A stretch of 64,000 bases of DNA from Actinocrispum wychmicini (GTDB lineage: Bacteria > Actinomycetota > Actinomycetes > Mycobacteriales > Pseudonocardiaceae), in the NCBI RefSeq assembly GCF_004345645.1, contig NZ_SLWS01000006.1, positions 434,001 through 498,000 of the forward strand, written 5' to 3'. Each line of letters starts with the position of its first letter. The stretch's first letter is position 1. A program made the translations under genes and the position numbers. The notes below the pieces were generated by a model. The model searched no databases and was not told where the DNA came from. It saw only the letters and a list, made by a program, of their open reading frames with translations. Shown one piece after another: positions 53,982 through 62,946 of this stretch.

Positions 53982-56900
53982 TTACCCGAGCACCAGCAGC
54001 AGGTCACCGCCTTCGACCTGCTGGACCGAGCCGATCGCGAGCCGATGCACCCGGCCGCCCTTCGGCGCGGTGATCGCCGCTTCCATCTTCATGGCCTCGA
54101 TGGTCGCCACGGTCGCGCCGGCTTCGACTTCGTCCCCTTCGGACACGGCCAGGGTGACCACGCCGGCGAACGGCGCCGGGATCTGGTTGGGGTTGCCGCG
54201 TTCGGCTTTCTCCGCGACCGGGAGGTTGGAGGCGATGGAGCGGTCGCGGACGGGGATGGGCCGCAGTTGGCCGTTGAGGGTGGCCATCACGGTCCGCATG
54301 CCGCGTTCGTCCGCGTCGCCGACGGCTTCCAGCTCGATCAGCAGCCGGACGCCTTTCTCCAGGTCGACCGGGTACTCGAAGCCGGGCCGCAGGCCGTAGA
54401 AGAAGTCCTTGCTGGCCAGGACGGACGTGTCGCCGTACTGGGCGCGGTGGGCTTCGTACTCCTTGGTGGGGCCGGGGAACAGCAGCCGGTTGAGGGTCGG
54501 CCGTGGGTCGGCCGCGAGGGCCGCTTTGTCCTCGTCGCTCAGTTCCGCCACGCCTTTGGGGGCCGCGCGGCCGCGCAGGGCCTTGGTGCGGAACGGTTCC
54601 GGCCAGCCGCCGGGCGGGTCGCCGAGTTCGCCGTACAGGAAGCCGATCACCGAGTCGGGCACGTCGAACCGGCCCGGGTCGGACTCGAACTCCTTGGGGT
54701 CGACACCCGCGCCCACCAGGTGCAGGGCCAGGTCGCCGACGACCTTGGACGACGGCGTCACCTTCACCAGGCGGCCCAGCATCCGGTCGGCGGCCGCGTA
54801 CATCGTCTCGATGTCCTCGAACCGGTCGCCCAGGCCCAACGCCTTGGCCTGGGTGCGCAGGTTCGACAGCTGGCCGCCGGGGATCTCGTGGGTGTACACG
54901 CGGCCGGTCGGCGCGGGCAGGCCGGCTTCGAACGGGTAGTACACGCGCCGCACGGTCTCCCAGTACGGCTCCAGGTCGGCCACGGCCTGCAGGTTCAACC
55001 CGGTGTCACGCTCGGAGTGGTCCGTCGCCGCCACGATCGCGGACAGCGACGGCTGGGACGTCGTGCCGGACAACGAAGCCGCTGCGCCGTCCACGGCGTC
55101 CACACCGGACTGGATCGCGGCCAGGTACGTCGCCAGCTGCCCGCCGGCCGTGTCGTGGGTGTGCAGGTGGACGGGCAGGTCGAACTCCTTGCGCAGCGCG
55201 GTGATCAGCCGGCGCGCGGCCGGCGGGCGCAACAACCCCGCCATGTCCTTGACCGCGAGCACGTGCGCGCCCGCGCCGACGATCTGCTCGGCCAGCTTCA
55301 GGTAGTAGTCCAATGTGTACAGCTGCTCGGCCGGGTTGGCGAGGTCGGCGGTGTAACACAGCGCGACTTCCGCCACGGCCGTACCAGTTTCCCGGACCGC
55401 CTCGATCGCCGGGCGCATCTGCTCCACGTCGTTCAACGCGTCGAAGATCCGGAAGATGTCAATGCCGGTCTTCGTGGCCTCCTGCACGAACGCGTGCGTC
55501 ACGGACTCCGGATACGGCGTGTAGCCAACGGTGTTACGGCCGCGCAGCAGCATCTGCAGGCAGATGTTCGGGATGCTCTCCCGGAGTTTGGCCAGCCGCA
55601 CCCACGGGTCCTCGGCCAGGAACCGCAGGGCGACGTCGTAGGTCGCGCCGCCCCAGCACTCCACGGACAGCAGCTCCGGCGTGGTGTGGGCGACGTACGG
55701 CGCCACCGACAGCAGGTCCTTGGTCCGTACCCGGGTCGCCAGCAGGGACTGGTGGGCGTCGCGGAACGTGGTGTCGGTGACGCCGACCTGCTTGGACTCC
55801 CGCATCCACCGCGCGAACCCGTCCGGTCCCAACTCGGTCAGCCGCTGCTTGGAGCCAGCCGGTGGCTCGCCGTTCAACTCGACGGCCGGCAGCTTCTCCA
55901 CCGGATCCACGAACTTCGGCCGTTCGCCGTTCGGCTTGTTCACCGTCACGTCCGCCAGGTACGTCAGCAGGCGGGTGCCGCGGTCGGCGGAGTGCCGGGC
56001 GGTCAACAGGTGCGGCCGCTGCTCGATGAAGCCGGTGGTGATCCGGCCGGCCCGAAAGTCCGGGTCGTCCAGCACGGCCTGCAGGAACGGGATGTTCGTG
56101 GCCACCCCGCGGATCCGGAACTCGGCCACCGCCCGGCGGGCCCGCGCGACCGCGGTCGCCAGGTCACGGCCGCGGCACGTGAGCTTGACGAGCATGGAGT
56201 CGAAGTGGGCGCTGATCTCGGTGCCGGCGAAGGCCGTGCCGCCGTCCAACCGGATGCCCGCGCCGCCCGGGGACCGGTACGCGCTGATCATGCCCGTGTC
56301 CGGGCGGAACCCGTTGGCGGGATCCTCGGTGGTGATCCGGCACTGCATGGCGAACCCGCGCAGCCGCACGGTCTCCTGGCTCAGCCCGAGGTCCGCGAGG
56401 GTCTCGCCGGCCGCGATCCGCAGCTGCGACTGGACCAGGTCCACATCGGTCACCTCCTCGGTGACGGTGTGCTCGACCTGGATCCGCGGGTTCATCTCGA
56501 TGAAGACGTGCTTGCCGGCCGGGTCCAGGAGGAACTCGACGGTGCCGGCGTTGCGGTACCCGATGTGCCTGGCGAACCTGACGGCGTCGTCGCAGATGCG
56601 CTGGCGCAACTCCGGCGGCAGGTTCGGGGCGGGCGCCAGCTCGATCACCTTCTGGTGCCGGCGCTGCATCGAACAGTCGCGCTCGAACAGGTGGATGACC
56701 TCGCCGGTGCCGTCCGCGAGGATCTGCACCTCGATGTGCCGCGGGTCGACCACGGCCTGTTCCAGGAACACCGTCGAGTCACCGAAGGCCGACTCGGCCT
56801 CGCGCATCGCCGCCTCGATCGACTCACGCAACGCGGACGGCTGCTGCACGCGCCGCATACCGCGTCCGCCACCGCCGGCGACGGCCTTGACGAACACCGG

Positions 56901-57359
56901 GAACCCGACCTGCTCGGCCGCGGCCACCAGTTCGTCCACATCGGACGAAGGGGCGGACGAGCCGAGCACCGGCAGCCCGGCCTCGCGGGCCGCGGCCACC
57001 GCCCGAGCCTTGTTCCCGGTCAGCTCAAGGACCCCGGTGGTCGGGCCGACGAACGTGATCCCGGCCGCGGCGCACGCCCTGGACAGCTCCGGGTTCTCCG
57101 ACAGGAAGCCGTACCCGGGGTAGACCGCGTCCGCGCCGCTGCGCTTGGCGGCCTTGACGATCTCCTCGACCGACAGGTACGCCCGGACCGGGTGGCCGGG
57201 CGCACCGATCTGGTAGGACTCGTCCGCCTTGAGCCGGTGCAGCGAGTTGCGGTCCTCGTACGGGAAGACAGCCACGGTCCCGGCGCCGAGCTCGTAGCCG
57301 GCCCGAAACGCCCTGATCGCGATCTCACCGCGGTTGGCGACGAGTACCTTGCGGAACAT
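53982..57359 (-). CDS. pyc: Pyruvate carboxylase
   Basis: A 1125-residue anaplerotic enzyme that makes oxaloacetate from pyruvate and bicarbonate. In order: biotin carboxylase (MFRKVLVANRGEIAIRAFRA, the GGGGRGMRRV ATP loop, EHTVTEEVTDVDLVQSQL), carboxyltransferase (TDTTFRDAHQSLLATRVRT; metal-binding HLHTHDTAGG), the PYC-OADA tetramerisation region, and the biotin carrier with K1091 in EAMKME. Full length and uninterrupted. It follows rsmD in the conserved core order, although several accessory genes now separate them. Confidence 0.97.
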   Translation of the reverse strand: MFRKVLVANRGEIAIRAFRAGYELGAGTVAVFPYEDRNSLHRLKADESYQIGAPGHPVRAYLSVEEIVKAAKRSGADAVYPGYGFLSENPELSRACAAAGITFVGPTTGVLELTGNKARAVAAAREAGLPVLGSSAPSSDVDELVAAAEQVGFPVFVKAVAGGGGRGMRRVQQPSALRESIEAAMREAESAFGDSTVFLEQAVVDPRHIEVQILADGTGEVIHLFERDCSMQRRHQKVIELAPAPNLPPELRQRICDDAVRFARHIGYRNAGTVEFLLDPAGKHVFIEMNPRIQVEHTVTEEVTDVDLVQSQLRIAAGETLADLGLSQETVRLRGFAMQCRITTEDPANGFRPDTGMISAYRSPGGAGIRLDGGTAFAGTEISAHFDSMLVKLTCRGRDLATAVARARRAVAEFRIRGVATNIPFLQAVLDDPDFRAGRITTGFIEQRPHLLTARHSADRGTRLLTYLADVTVNKPNGERPKFVDPVEKLPAVELNGEPPAGSKQRLTELGPDGFARWMRESKQVGVTDTTFRDAHQSLLATRVRTKDLLSVAPYVAHTTPELLSVECWGGATYDVALRFLAEDPWVRLAKLRESIPNICLQMLLRGRNTVGYTPYPESVTHAFVQEATKTGIDIFRIFDALNDVEQMRPAIEAVRETGTAVAEVALCYTADLANPAEQLYTLDYYLKLAEQIVGAGAHVLAVKDMAGLLRPPAARRLITALRKEFDLPVHLHTHDTAGGQLATYLAAIQSGVDAVDGAAASLSGTTSQPSLSAIVAATDHSERDTGLNLQAVADLEPYWETVRRVYYPFEAGLPAPTGRVYTHEIPGGQLSNLRTQAKALGLGDRFEDIETMYAAADRMLGRLVKVTPSSKVVGDLALHLVGAGVDPKEFESDPGRFDVPDSVIGFLYGELGDPPGGWPEPFRTKALRGRAAPKGVAELSDEDKAALAADPRPTLNRLLFPGPTKEYEAHRAQYGDTSVLASKDFFYGLRPGFEYPVDLEKGVRLLIELEAVGDADERGMRTVMATLNGQLRPIPVRDRSIASNLPVAEKAERGNPNQIPAPFAGVVTLAVSEGDEVEAGATVATIEAMKMEAAITAPKGGRVHRLAIGSVQQVEGGDLLLVLG

Positions 57360-57464
57360 GGCCCGGATCCCTCCTGGTCAGTCACACCGTCCGGGGAACG
57401 CTACCGGCCCGTGGCCACGGGGGCACGGTCGCAGGTGACGGACATCATCCGGCGTGTTCAGGCT

Positions 57465-58310
57465 TCAGGCGGAGTCCAGCAGCCCCAGTCCGCGGGCGTT
57501 GGTCAGGGCTTGTGGCCGGTTGCGGGCGCCGAGCTTGGAGAACAGCTGGCGTTGTTCGCTCTGCACTGTCTTCACGGCGATGCCGAGGGCCTGCGCGGTC
57601 TGCCGAACGGACTCGCCGCGCGCGATCGAATCCAGGATGTCACGCTCCCGCCTGGTGAGATTCTGTGGAGTGTCACCGTTGCGGCCGGTCGGTTGCCCGG
57701 GCAGGCGCATGCCCAGCCGGCCGACCTCGGCCGTGGCCTGTGTCCGGCTCTGCACCTCCAGCTTGGCGAAGATCCGGCGCTTGTGGTTGGTGACGGTGTG
57801 CGGGCTGATGCCCAGTTCCTGGGCGATCTCCGCGGCCGAGCAGCCGGCGCAGATCAGCGCGAGGATCTCCATCTCCCGCACGCTCAGCCCGTGTCCGGAC
57901 GTGGCAGGGCGCCAGCAGTCCTCGCCGTCCTTCAGCGCGTCACGCAGGCCCGCGACGCCGTAGCGGGTGCTGACCAGCCTGTGCACGCCGGCCCGATGGA
58001 GATACGTCAGGCTCCGGGCGTCCAACGCCCGGTGGAGACCGACCAGGTGAGGTTGCGGACGAACCGCCCGTAATTCCCCCACGAGTTCGAGCTCCTCGGA
58101 TCCGGCGGAGGCCAGCTCCACCACTGCCATGTCCGGTGCGCGCAGTACGCACAGCCGCAGCAGGCCGTCATTCGTCGCCGCCGCGCCCGCGATCTCGTAG
58201 CCCGGCAGTGACGCTATCCAGTTAGCCAGTGCATCCCTAAGCAGGCCGTCCGCACAGCAGAGGACGACCTTGTAACTCCGGTTCGGATCCGACCAACGTG
58301 AATCCGACAT
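57465..58310 (-). CDS. LuxR-type regulator with degenerate receiver and two HTH domains
   Basis: A 281-residue protein. The N-terminal ~115 residues follow the receiver fold (YKVVLCCADGLLRDALANWI), but the phospho-acceptor Asp is Glu in MAVVELASAG. Two complete LuxR/GerE HTH domains follow: GLSVREMEILALICAGCSAA with ISPHTVTNHKRRIFAKL (about 140-200), and NLTRRERDILDSIARGESVR with IAVKTVQSEQRQLFSKL (about 215-275). Most NarL/LuxR proteins have one. The start is the ATG at 58310; a longer frame adds 21 residues. Confidence 0.82.
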   Translation of the reverse strand: MSDSRWSDPNRSYKVVLCCADGLLRDALANWIASLPGYEIAGAAATNDGLLRLCVLRAPDMAVVELASAGSEELELVGELRAVRPQPHLVGLHRALDARSLTYLHRAGVHRLVSTRYGVAGLRDALKDGEDCWRPATSGHGLSVREMEILALICAGCSAAEIAQELGISPHTVTNHKRRIFAKLEVQSRTQATAEVGRLGMRLPGQPTGRNGDTPQNLTRRERDILDSIARGESVRQTAQALGIAVKTVQSEQRQLFSKLGARNRPQALTNARGLGLLDSA

Positions 58311-58592
58311 ATGGCAGCCCACTTCCTGCCACGCCGCGCAGGGGGTGAACCCAGCGTAAGGGACCAACTCCACACAGGTCTGAACCCATTAGGGCTAATT
58401 CACATGTACCAGACGATTGGGCGGTATGTGGTGTACCGGTCAACCAGTATGTAGTCAAGCTACCTACCAGACAGTGGAACACCTGCGCGGACGCTACTCC
58501 AGGCGCCGTTGGGCCATCTGGCCCAAGATCGTCCGCGGCCGGACGGCCTACCTCACAGTTCGCACGAACGAGGGATTCACTATGGTGGGAGG

Positions 58593-59633
58593 ATGGCTGT
58601 CGCCGACGAGTCGCAGAAACCTCAGTCCGCACACTTCGACATCGTCCTGCGCGGGTACAACCAGCGGCAGGTCAACGAACGGGTCACCCGTCTCGGCTAC
58701 GACCTCAAGAACGCGGCGAAGAGCCGCGACGAGGCGATGGCCCGGGTCGCCGAGCTGACCAAGGCGTTGAACTACGCCCAGCAGGAGCTGACCGACACCA
58801 AGGCCCGCCTGGAACGGATGGCGACCAACCCGAACAGCGCGACGGCCATGACCGAACGCGTCCGGGAGATGATGCGCCTCGCCGACGAAGAAGCGACCGA
58901 ACTGCGCCGCGACGGCGAAACCCACGTCGCCGGCATCAAGGCCGACGCGGACAAATACGCCACCAGCACCCGCTTCGACGCGGAGAAGTACGCGGTCAGC
59001 ATCCGGGAGGAAGCGGACAAATACGGCGCAAAGGTCCGAACTGAGGCGGACACCTACCTCGCCGACCAGAAAGCCCAAGCCGACTCGCTCGAGACAGAGC
59101 TGAAAGCGGCCCACGACACCCGCACCGCGGACCTGGACAACCGCCGCCAAGAACTCGAAGAGAAATACACCAAACACAACGACGAACTGGACGCCGAATA
59201 CGACGCCCTGCGGACAAAGCTGACCGCCGAGCACACCCAGCTGATGACGGAAGCCCAAGCCGAAGCGGCAAAACTGCGGCGAACCGCCGAAGAAGCCGCA
59301 GCCGCCCTTGAGACAACAGCGGCCGAGGAACGCACAGCCCGCGACACAGCAGCCGCCACCAAACTGGAAACCGCGGCAAAAGAAGCCGCCAAAACCCTGG
59401 CCGCCACCCAAACCGAAGCAGAAAAGACAGCGGCCAAAACCAAAGCCGAAGCGGAAGAAATAGCAACGGAAATCCTCGCCACCGCCGAAGCAAAGCAAAC
59501 AAAAGCGGACAACGAAACAAAGCGCCTCCTCGAACTCCGCGACCAGATAGCCGAACGCCTGGCAGCAACAAACGCAGCGGTCCAGGAAGCGATAAAGCAC
59601 TTCGAAAGCGACGAAGAAGCCCAAGCCGAGTAA
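58593..59633 (+). CDS. DivIVA-like long coiled-coil protein
   Basis: A 346-residue protein. The N-terminal FDIVLRGYNQRQVNERVTRLG resembles the DivIVA/Wag31 membrane-binding region; the rest is one long Ala/Glu/Lys/Thr-rich coiled coil, similar in style to the polarity scaffolds of filamentous actinobacteria (Scy/FilP type). It probably forms a cytoskeletal or polar assembly. From about 59240 the codons switch from G/C-ending to A-ending (GAA, AAA, GCA, ACA), and thymine nearly vanishes from the coding strand; this composition continues past the stop. The ATG at 58593 gives MAVADESQKP. Confidence 0.8.
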   Translation: MAVADESQKPQSAHFDIVLRGYNQRQVNERVTRLGYDLKNAAKSRDEAMARVAELTKALNYAQQELTDTKARLERMATNPNSATAMTERVREMMRLADEEATELRRDGETHVAGIKADADKYATSTRFDAEKYAVSIREEADKYGAKVRTEADTYLADQKAQADSLETELKAAHDTRTADLDNRRQELEEKYTKHNDELDAEYDALRTKLTAEHTQLMTEAQAEAAKLRRTAEEAAAALETTAAEERTARDTAAATKLETAAKEAAKTLAATQTEAEKTAAKTKAEAEEIATEILATAEAKQTKADNETKRLLELRDQIAERLAATNAAVQEAIKHFESDEEAQAE

Positions 59634-60543
59634 CACCCAAGTCAATCACCCAACAACCCGACAAGGGCAGCAGAGATGGGTGAGCGGCTGACGGGCTAGC
59701 GGACAGCAGACGGGCGACCAGAGGGCCAGCCGGGCGGGTGAGCCGCTAGTCAGCGGGCGAGCGACCAGCAAGCGATCCGCCGACGGATGAGCCACCCGAC
59801 GGGCGGGATGCTGGCAGGTTAGCGACCAGCAGGCGGTCGGGCGGCTGGCTCGCGAGCCATCGGCGAGTGATCCGCCGATAGGGCAAGCCACCAGCGAACG
59901 CCATCGAGGGGCGGGCCGCCAGGCAGCGGGCAACTGGCGGGGTGAGCCAACAGCGGGCGAGCCACCGATGGGCGAGCGGCTGGCAGGCGAGCGCCCGGGC
60001 GGGCGTCAGCCGGGCGGGCGGGCGTCAGGATGGCGAGCCATCGGCGAGTGATCCGCCGACCGGGCAAGCCACCAGCGAACACGCCATCGGCAGGGTAGCC
60101 AACAGCGGGCGAACCCACCGGGCAGCGAGCAGCCGGCGGGCTGAGTAGCCGACAGATGAGCAGCCAGCAGGCGAACCACCGACCGGCGCGCGGGCAGACG
60201 ACCGGCAGCTCGCGGGCGACCGGCCGGCCAGCGGACGAGTGGCTGGCCGGTGGACGAGTGGCTGGCCGGTGGACGGACGGCTGGCCGATGGACGGGCCGC
60301 TGGGCAGGCGAGCAGCTGGCCGGTGGGCGGGCGAGCGAGCCATGGGCGGGGCGCGCCCATCGGGCGGGCGAGCAGCTGGCGAGGGTGAGCGCCGGCAGGC
60401 GACCGACCAGCGGCGAGCGGTTGGTCGGTGCACGGCTGGTGGCGAGTGGATGTTGCCGAACGCAATTGCCCACCCGGCAACCCACTAATCGCCCGCCAAT
60501 CGCCCACTGATCCGAGCGTCAGCGACAAATATCCCGGCTTCGT
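59634..60543. repeat. T-poor degenerate minisatellite, non-coding
   Basis: About 0.9 kb without a credible gene. Short words such as GGCGAGC, AGCCACC, CAGCGGGCGA and CGGGCGGGCG recur throughout in varied order. A block of about 55 bp starting GCGAGCCATCGGCGAGTGATC appears near 59852 and again near 60033. The plus strand is very poor in T. All six frames give Ala/Arg/Pro/Gly-rich low-complexity products, so the open frames here are not genes. Confidence 0.85.
60233..60308 (+). repeat. 19-bp tandem repeat, about four copies
   Basis: GGACGAGTGGCTGGCCGGT occurs at 60233-60251 and exactly again at 60252-60270, followed by two diverging copies (60271-60289 and 60290-60308). It is the most regular part of the minisatellite. 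Confidence 0.9.
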
Positions 60544-60683
60544 GCCCTCTCTCCCGGCCGACCTGTGCTTTGCAAACCATGGGTGTCAAGGGGTCCGCCT
60601 ACGGAAACCGACCCCGGTACCAAATGATACGGACCCCTTGACACCCATGGTTCCCCTTGGGCAGGTTGGCCGGGAGAGAGGGC
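60544..60683. repeat. Nested 140-bp inverted repeat (miniature-element-like)
   Basis: Outer arms 60544-60565 and 60662-60683 (22 nt, one mismatch), 9-nt spacers on each side, inner arms 60575-60597 and 60630-60652 (23 nt, perfect), and a 32-nt centre (60598-60629). The arrangement is exactly symmetric. Each inner arm contains TTGACA reading outward, a consensus -35 hexamer. No gene or obvious target-site duplication is seen. It lies 55 nt beyond the end of recG. Confidence 0.92.
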
Positions 60684-60738
60684 GCGCCCCACCCTCTCCT
60701 GGTCGATCAGCCGCGCGGCGAGCGCATTCTTTCCACAG

Positions 60739-62913
60739 TCAGGCCTTCTGCAAATACTCAGCCCGTTCAGAATCCACCAGATTAGCAGCCATCCCCGCCA
60801 ACCCAGGATAGTCCGTCAACTCGGAATCCTCCGTGACCAGCTCCTGGGCAATAACCCGAGCAGCCGCGATAACGTCCTCGTCCCGCAACAAAGACAGCAT
60901 TTTCAACTGTGAGCGCCGGCCTGACTGGGTGGCGCCGAGAATGTCGCCTTCCCGGCGGATCTCCAGGTCGAGCCGGGCCAGTTCGAAGCCGTCCACAGTG
61001 GACGCGACAGCATCGAGGCGTTCGCGGGTGCTGGTGCCGTCGAGGGCTTCGCTGACCAGGAGGCAGAGGCCGGGGGCGGTGCCTCGGCCGACTCGGCCGC
61101 GCAGTTGGTGGAGTTGGGAGACGCCGAAGCGGTCCGCGTCCATGATCACCATCATGGTGGCGTTGGGGACGTTCACGCCGACTTCGACGACTGTGGTGGC
61201 GACGAGTACGTCCACCTCGCCCGCGGCGAAGGCGCGCATGGTGGTGTCCTTCTCGTCGGCCGGTTGTTTGCCGTGCAGGACCGCGAGGCGGAGGCCGGAC
61301 AGTGGGCCGGCGGCGAGTTGGGGCGCGATCTCCTCGACCGCGAGGGGGGCGCGGCGGCCGTCGTCGTCCGGCGGTGGCTCTTCGTCTGCCTCCTCGGCGC
61401 CGGCCTCACCGATCCGTGGGCACACCACGTATGCCTGATGCCCCTTGGCGACCTCTTCGCGCAGACGCTGCCAGGCGCGGTCGAGCCACTGGGGTTTCTC
61501 CGCGACAGGCACCACGTTCGTCGCGATCGGGGAACGCCCCTGTGGGAGTTCACGCAGCGACGACGTCTCCAAGTCGCCGTACACCGTCATGGCGACTGTG
61601 CGCGGGATCGGTGTCGCCGTCATCACGAGCACATGCGGGCTGGCGCCGTCCGCGGCCCGAGTACGCAGAGCGTCCCGTTGCTCCACACCGAACCGGTGCT
61701 GTTCGTCGACGACCACGAAACCCAGGTCCGCGAACTGCACCTTGTCCTGGATCAACGCGTGCGTCCCCACCACGATCCCGGCCGCGCCGCTGGCCGCGTC
61801 CAACAGCGCCTGCTTACGCGGCGCCGCGGGCAACGACCCGGTCAGGAGGGTCAGCCGGGTCGCGTGGTCCGCGCCGCCCAGCTCACCGGCTTGGGCCAGG
61901 TCGCCGAGCATTTCCCGGAGCGAACGGGCGTGCTGCGCGGCCAGCACCTCGGTGGGCGCGAGCATCGCGGCCTGCCGGCCCGAGTCGACCACCTGGAGCA
62001 TCGCCCGCAGCGCCACGATCGTCTTGCCGCTGCCCACCTCGCCCTGCAGCAACCGGTTCATCGGATGGCTGCCGGACAGGTCCGCCGCGATCGCCGCGCC
62101 CACTTCCTGCTGGCCGGCGGTCAGCTGGAACGGCAGTCGCTGGTCGAAGCCGTCCAGGATCCCGCCCTCTTTCGGCGGGCACGCGGGCGCCGGCCGGACC
62201 GACGACGAGTGGCGACGCAACGACAACGCCAACTGCACGGTCAACGCCTCGTCCCACTTCAACCGCTTACGGGCCGCAGTGATCTGGTCCCAGCCGTCCG
62301 GCATGTGGATCGCGCGCAGCGCGGGCTCCAGCCCCAGCAGGCCCATCTTCTGCCGCAGCCGCTCGGGCAACGGGTCCTCGGCGCCGTCCCACATCGACAG
62401 GACCTGCTTGACGCAGTTGGCGATCTGCCACGTCGGCAGCTTCTGCGCGGCCGGGTAGACCGGGACCATCCTGCGCATCACGTCGTCGACCGAGTCGGTC
62501 TCGTCGTCGAACAGCTCGATGTCCGGGTTGGTCAGCTGCAGCTTCCGGTTGAACATGCCGACCTTGCCGGCGAACAGCCCGCGCTTGCCCACCACGAGCT
62601 TGTCCTTGTACTTGCCCTGCTGGTTGAACAGGGCCAGGGACAGCACCCGCTGGCCGTCGGTGATCTCCACCTCGGTCCGGGTGCCGCGCCGGGTCTTCAT
62701 CCGGATCGAGGTGACCTTCCGGATCTCGGCCATCACGGTGACGTGCTCACCGATCTCCAGGCCGGCGATGCTGGTCAGGTCGCCGCGTTCCATGTACCGG
62801 CGTGGATAGTGCCGCAGCAGGTCGCCGACCGTGTGCAGGTCAAGGGAGCCGGCCAACGCGTCGGCCGACTTCTTGCCCAGCAACGGCACCAGACCGTCCT
62901 CAAACGAAGCCAT
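60739..62913 (-). CDS. recG: ATP-dependent DNA helicase RecG
   Basis: A 724-residue branch-migration helicase that remodels stalled forks and Holliday junctions. An N-terminal wedge/OB domain (LRHYPRRYMERGDLTSIAGL) precedes the helicase motifs: LLQGEVGSGKTIVALRAML (Walker A), VVDEQHRFGVEQR (DEQH Walker B), MTATPIPRT, and QLHQLRGRVGRG (motif VI) followed by the RecG C-terminal GDILGATQSG. The start is ATG 62913 (MASFEDGL). It ends next to the nested inverted repeat. Confidence 0.96.
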   Translation of the reverse strand: MASFEDGLVPLLGKKSADALAGSLDLHTVGDLLRHYPRRYMERGDLTSIAGLEIGEHVTVMAEIRKVTSIRMKTRRGTRTEVEITDGQRVLSLALFNQQGKYKDKLVVGKRGLFAGKVGMFNRKLQLTNPDIELFDDETDSVDDVMRRMVPVYPAAQKLPTWQIANCVKQVLSMWDGAEDPLPERLRQKMGLLGLEPALRAIHMPDGWDQITAARKRLKWDEALTVQLALSLRRHSSSVRPAPACPPKEGGILDGFDQRLPFQLTAGQQEVGAAIAADLSGSHPMNRLLQGEVGSGKTIVALRAMLQVVDSGRQAAMLAPTEVLAAQHARSLREMLGDLAQAGELGGADHATRLTLLTGSLPAAPRKQALLDAASGAAGIVVGTHALIQDKVQFADLGFVVVDEQHRFGVEQRDALRTRAADGASPHVLVMTATPIPRTVAMTVYGDLETSSLRELPQGRSPIATNVVPVAEKPQWLDRAWQRLREEVAKGHQAYVVCPRIGEAGAEEADEEPPPDDDGRRAPLAVEEIAPQLAAGPLSGLRLAVLHGKQPADEKDTTMRAFAAGEVDVLVATTVVEVGVNVPNATMMVIMDADRFGVSQLHQLRGRVGRGTAPGLCLLVSEALDGTSTRERLDAVASTVDGFELARLDLEIRREGDILGATQSGRRSQLKMLSLLRDEDVIAAARVIAQELVTEDSELTDYPGLAGMAANLVDSERAEYLQKA

Positions 62914-62946
62914 TGTGGTGCACACTATCGACCAGCACCGACAGGC

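Noticed and set aside
53583..58073. 1496-codon open frame on the plus strand
   Set aside because: It is the complement of pyc, the signal peptidase-like gene and part of the LuxR gene; the product is Arg/Gly/Val-rich with no domain. High-GC coding DNA leaves antisense frames open.
59819..60528. Several 100-200-codon minus-strand frames in the minisatellite
   Set aside because: All frames give Ala/Arg/Pro/Ser repeats typical of translated GC-rich repeats; no ribosome site or domain.
60544..60683. CRISPR repeat or tRNA-like structure in the nested inverted repeat
   Set aside because: There is only one unit, no spacer series, and no cloverleaf or CCA end; the symmetry is that of paired inverted arms.
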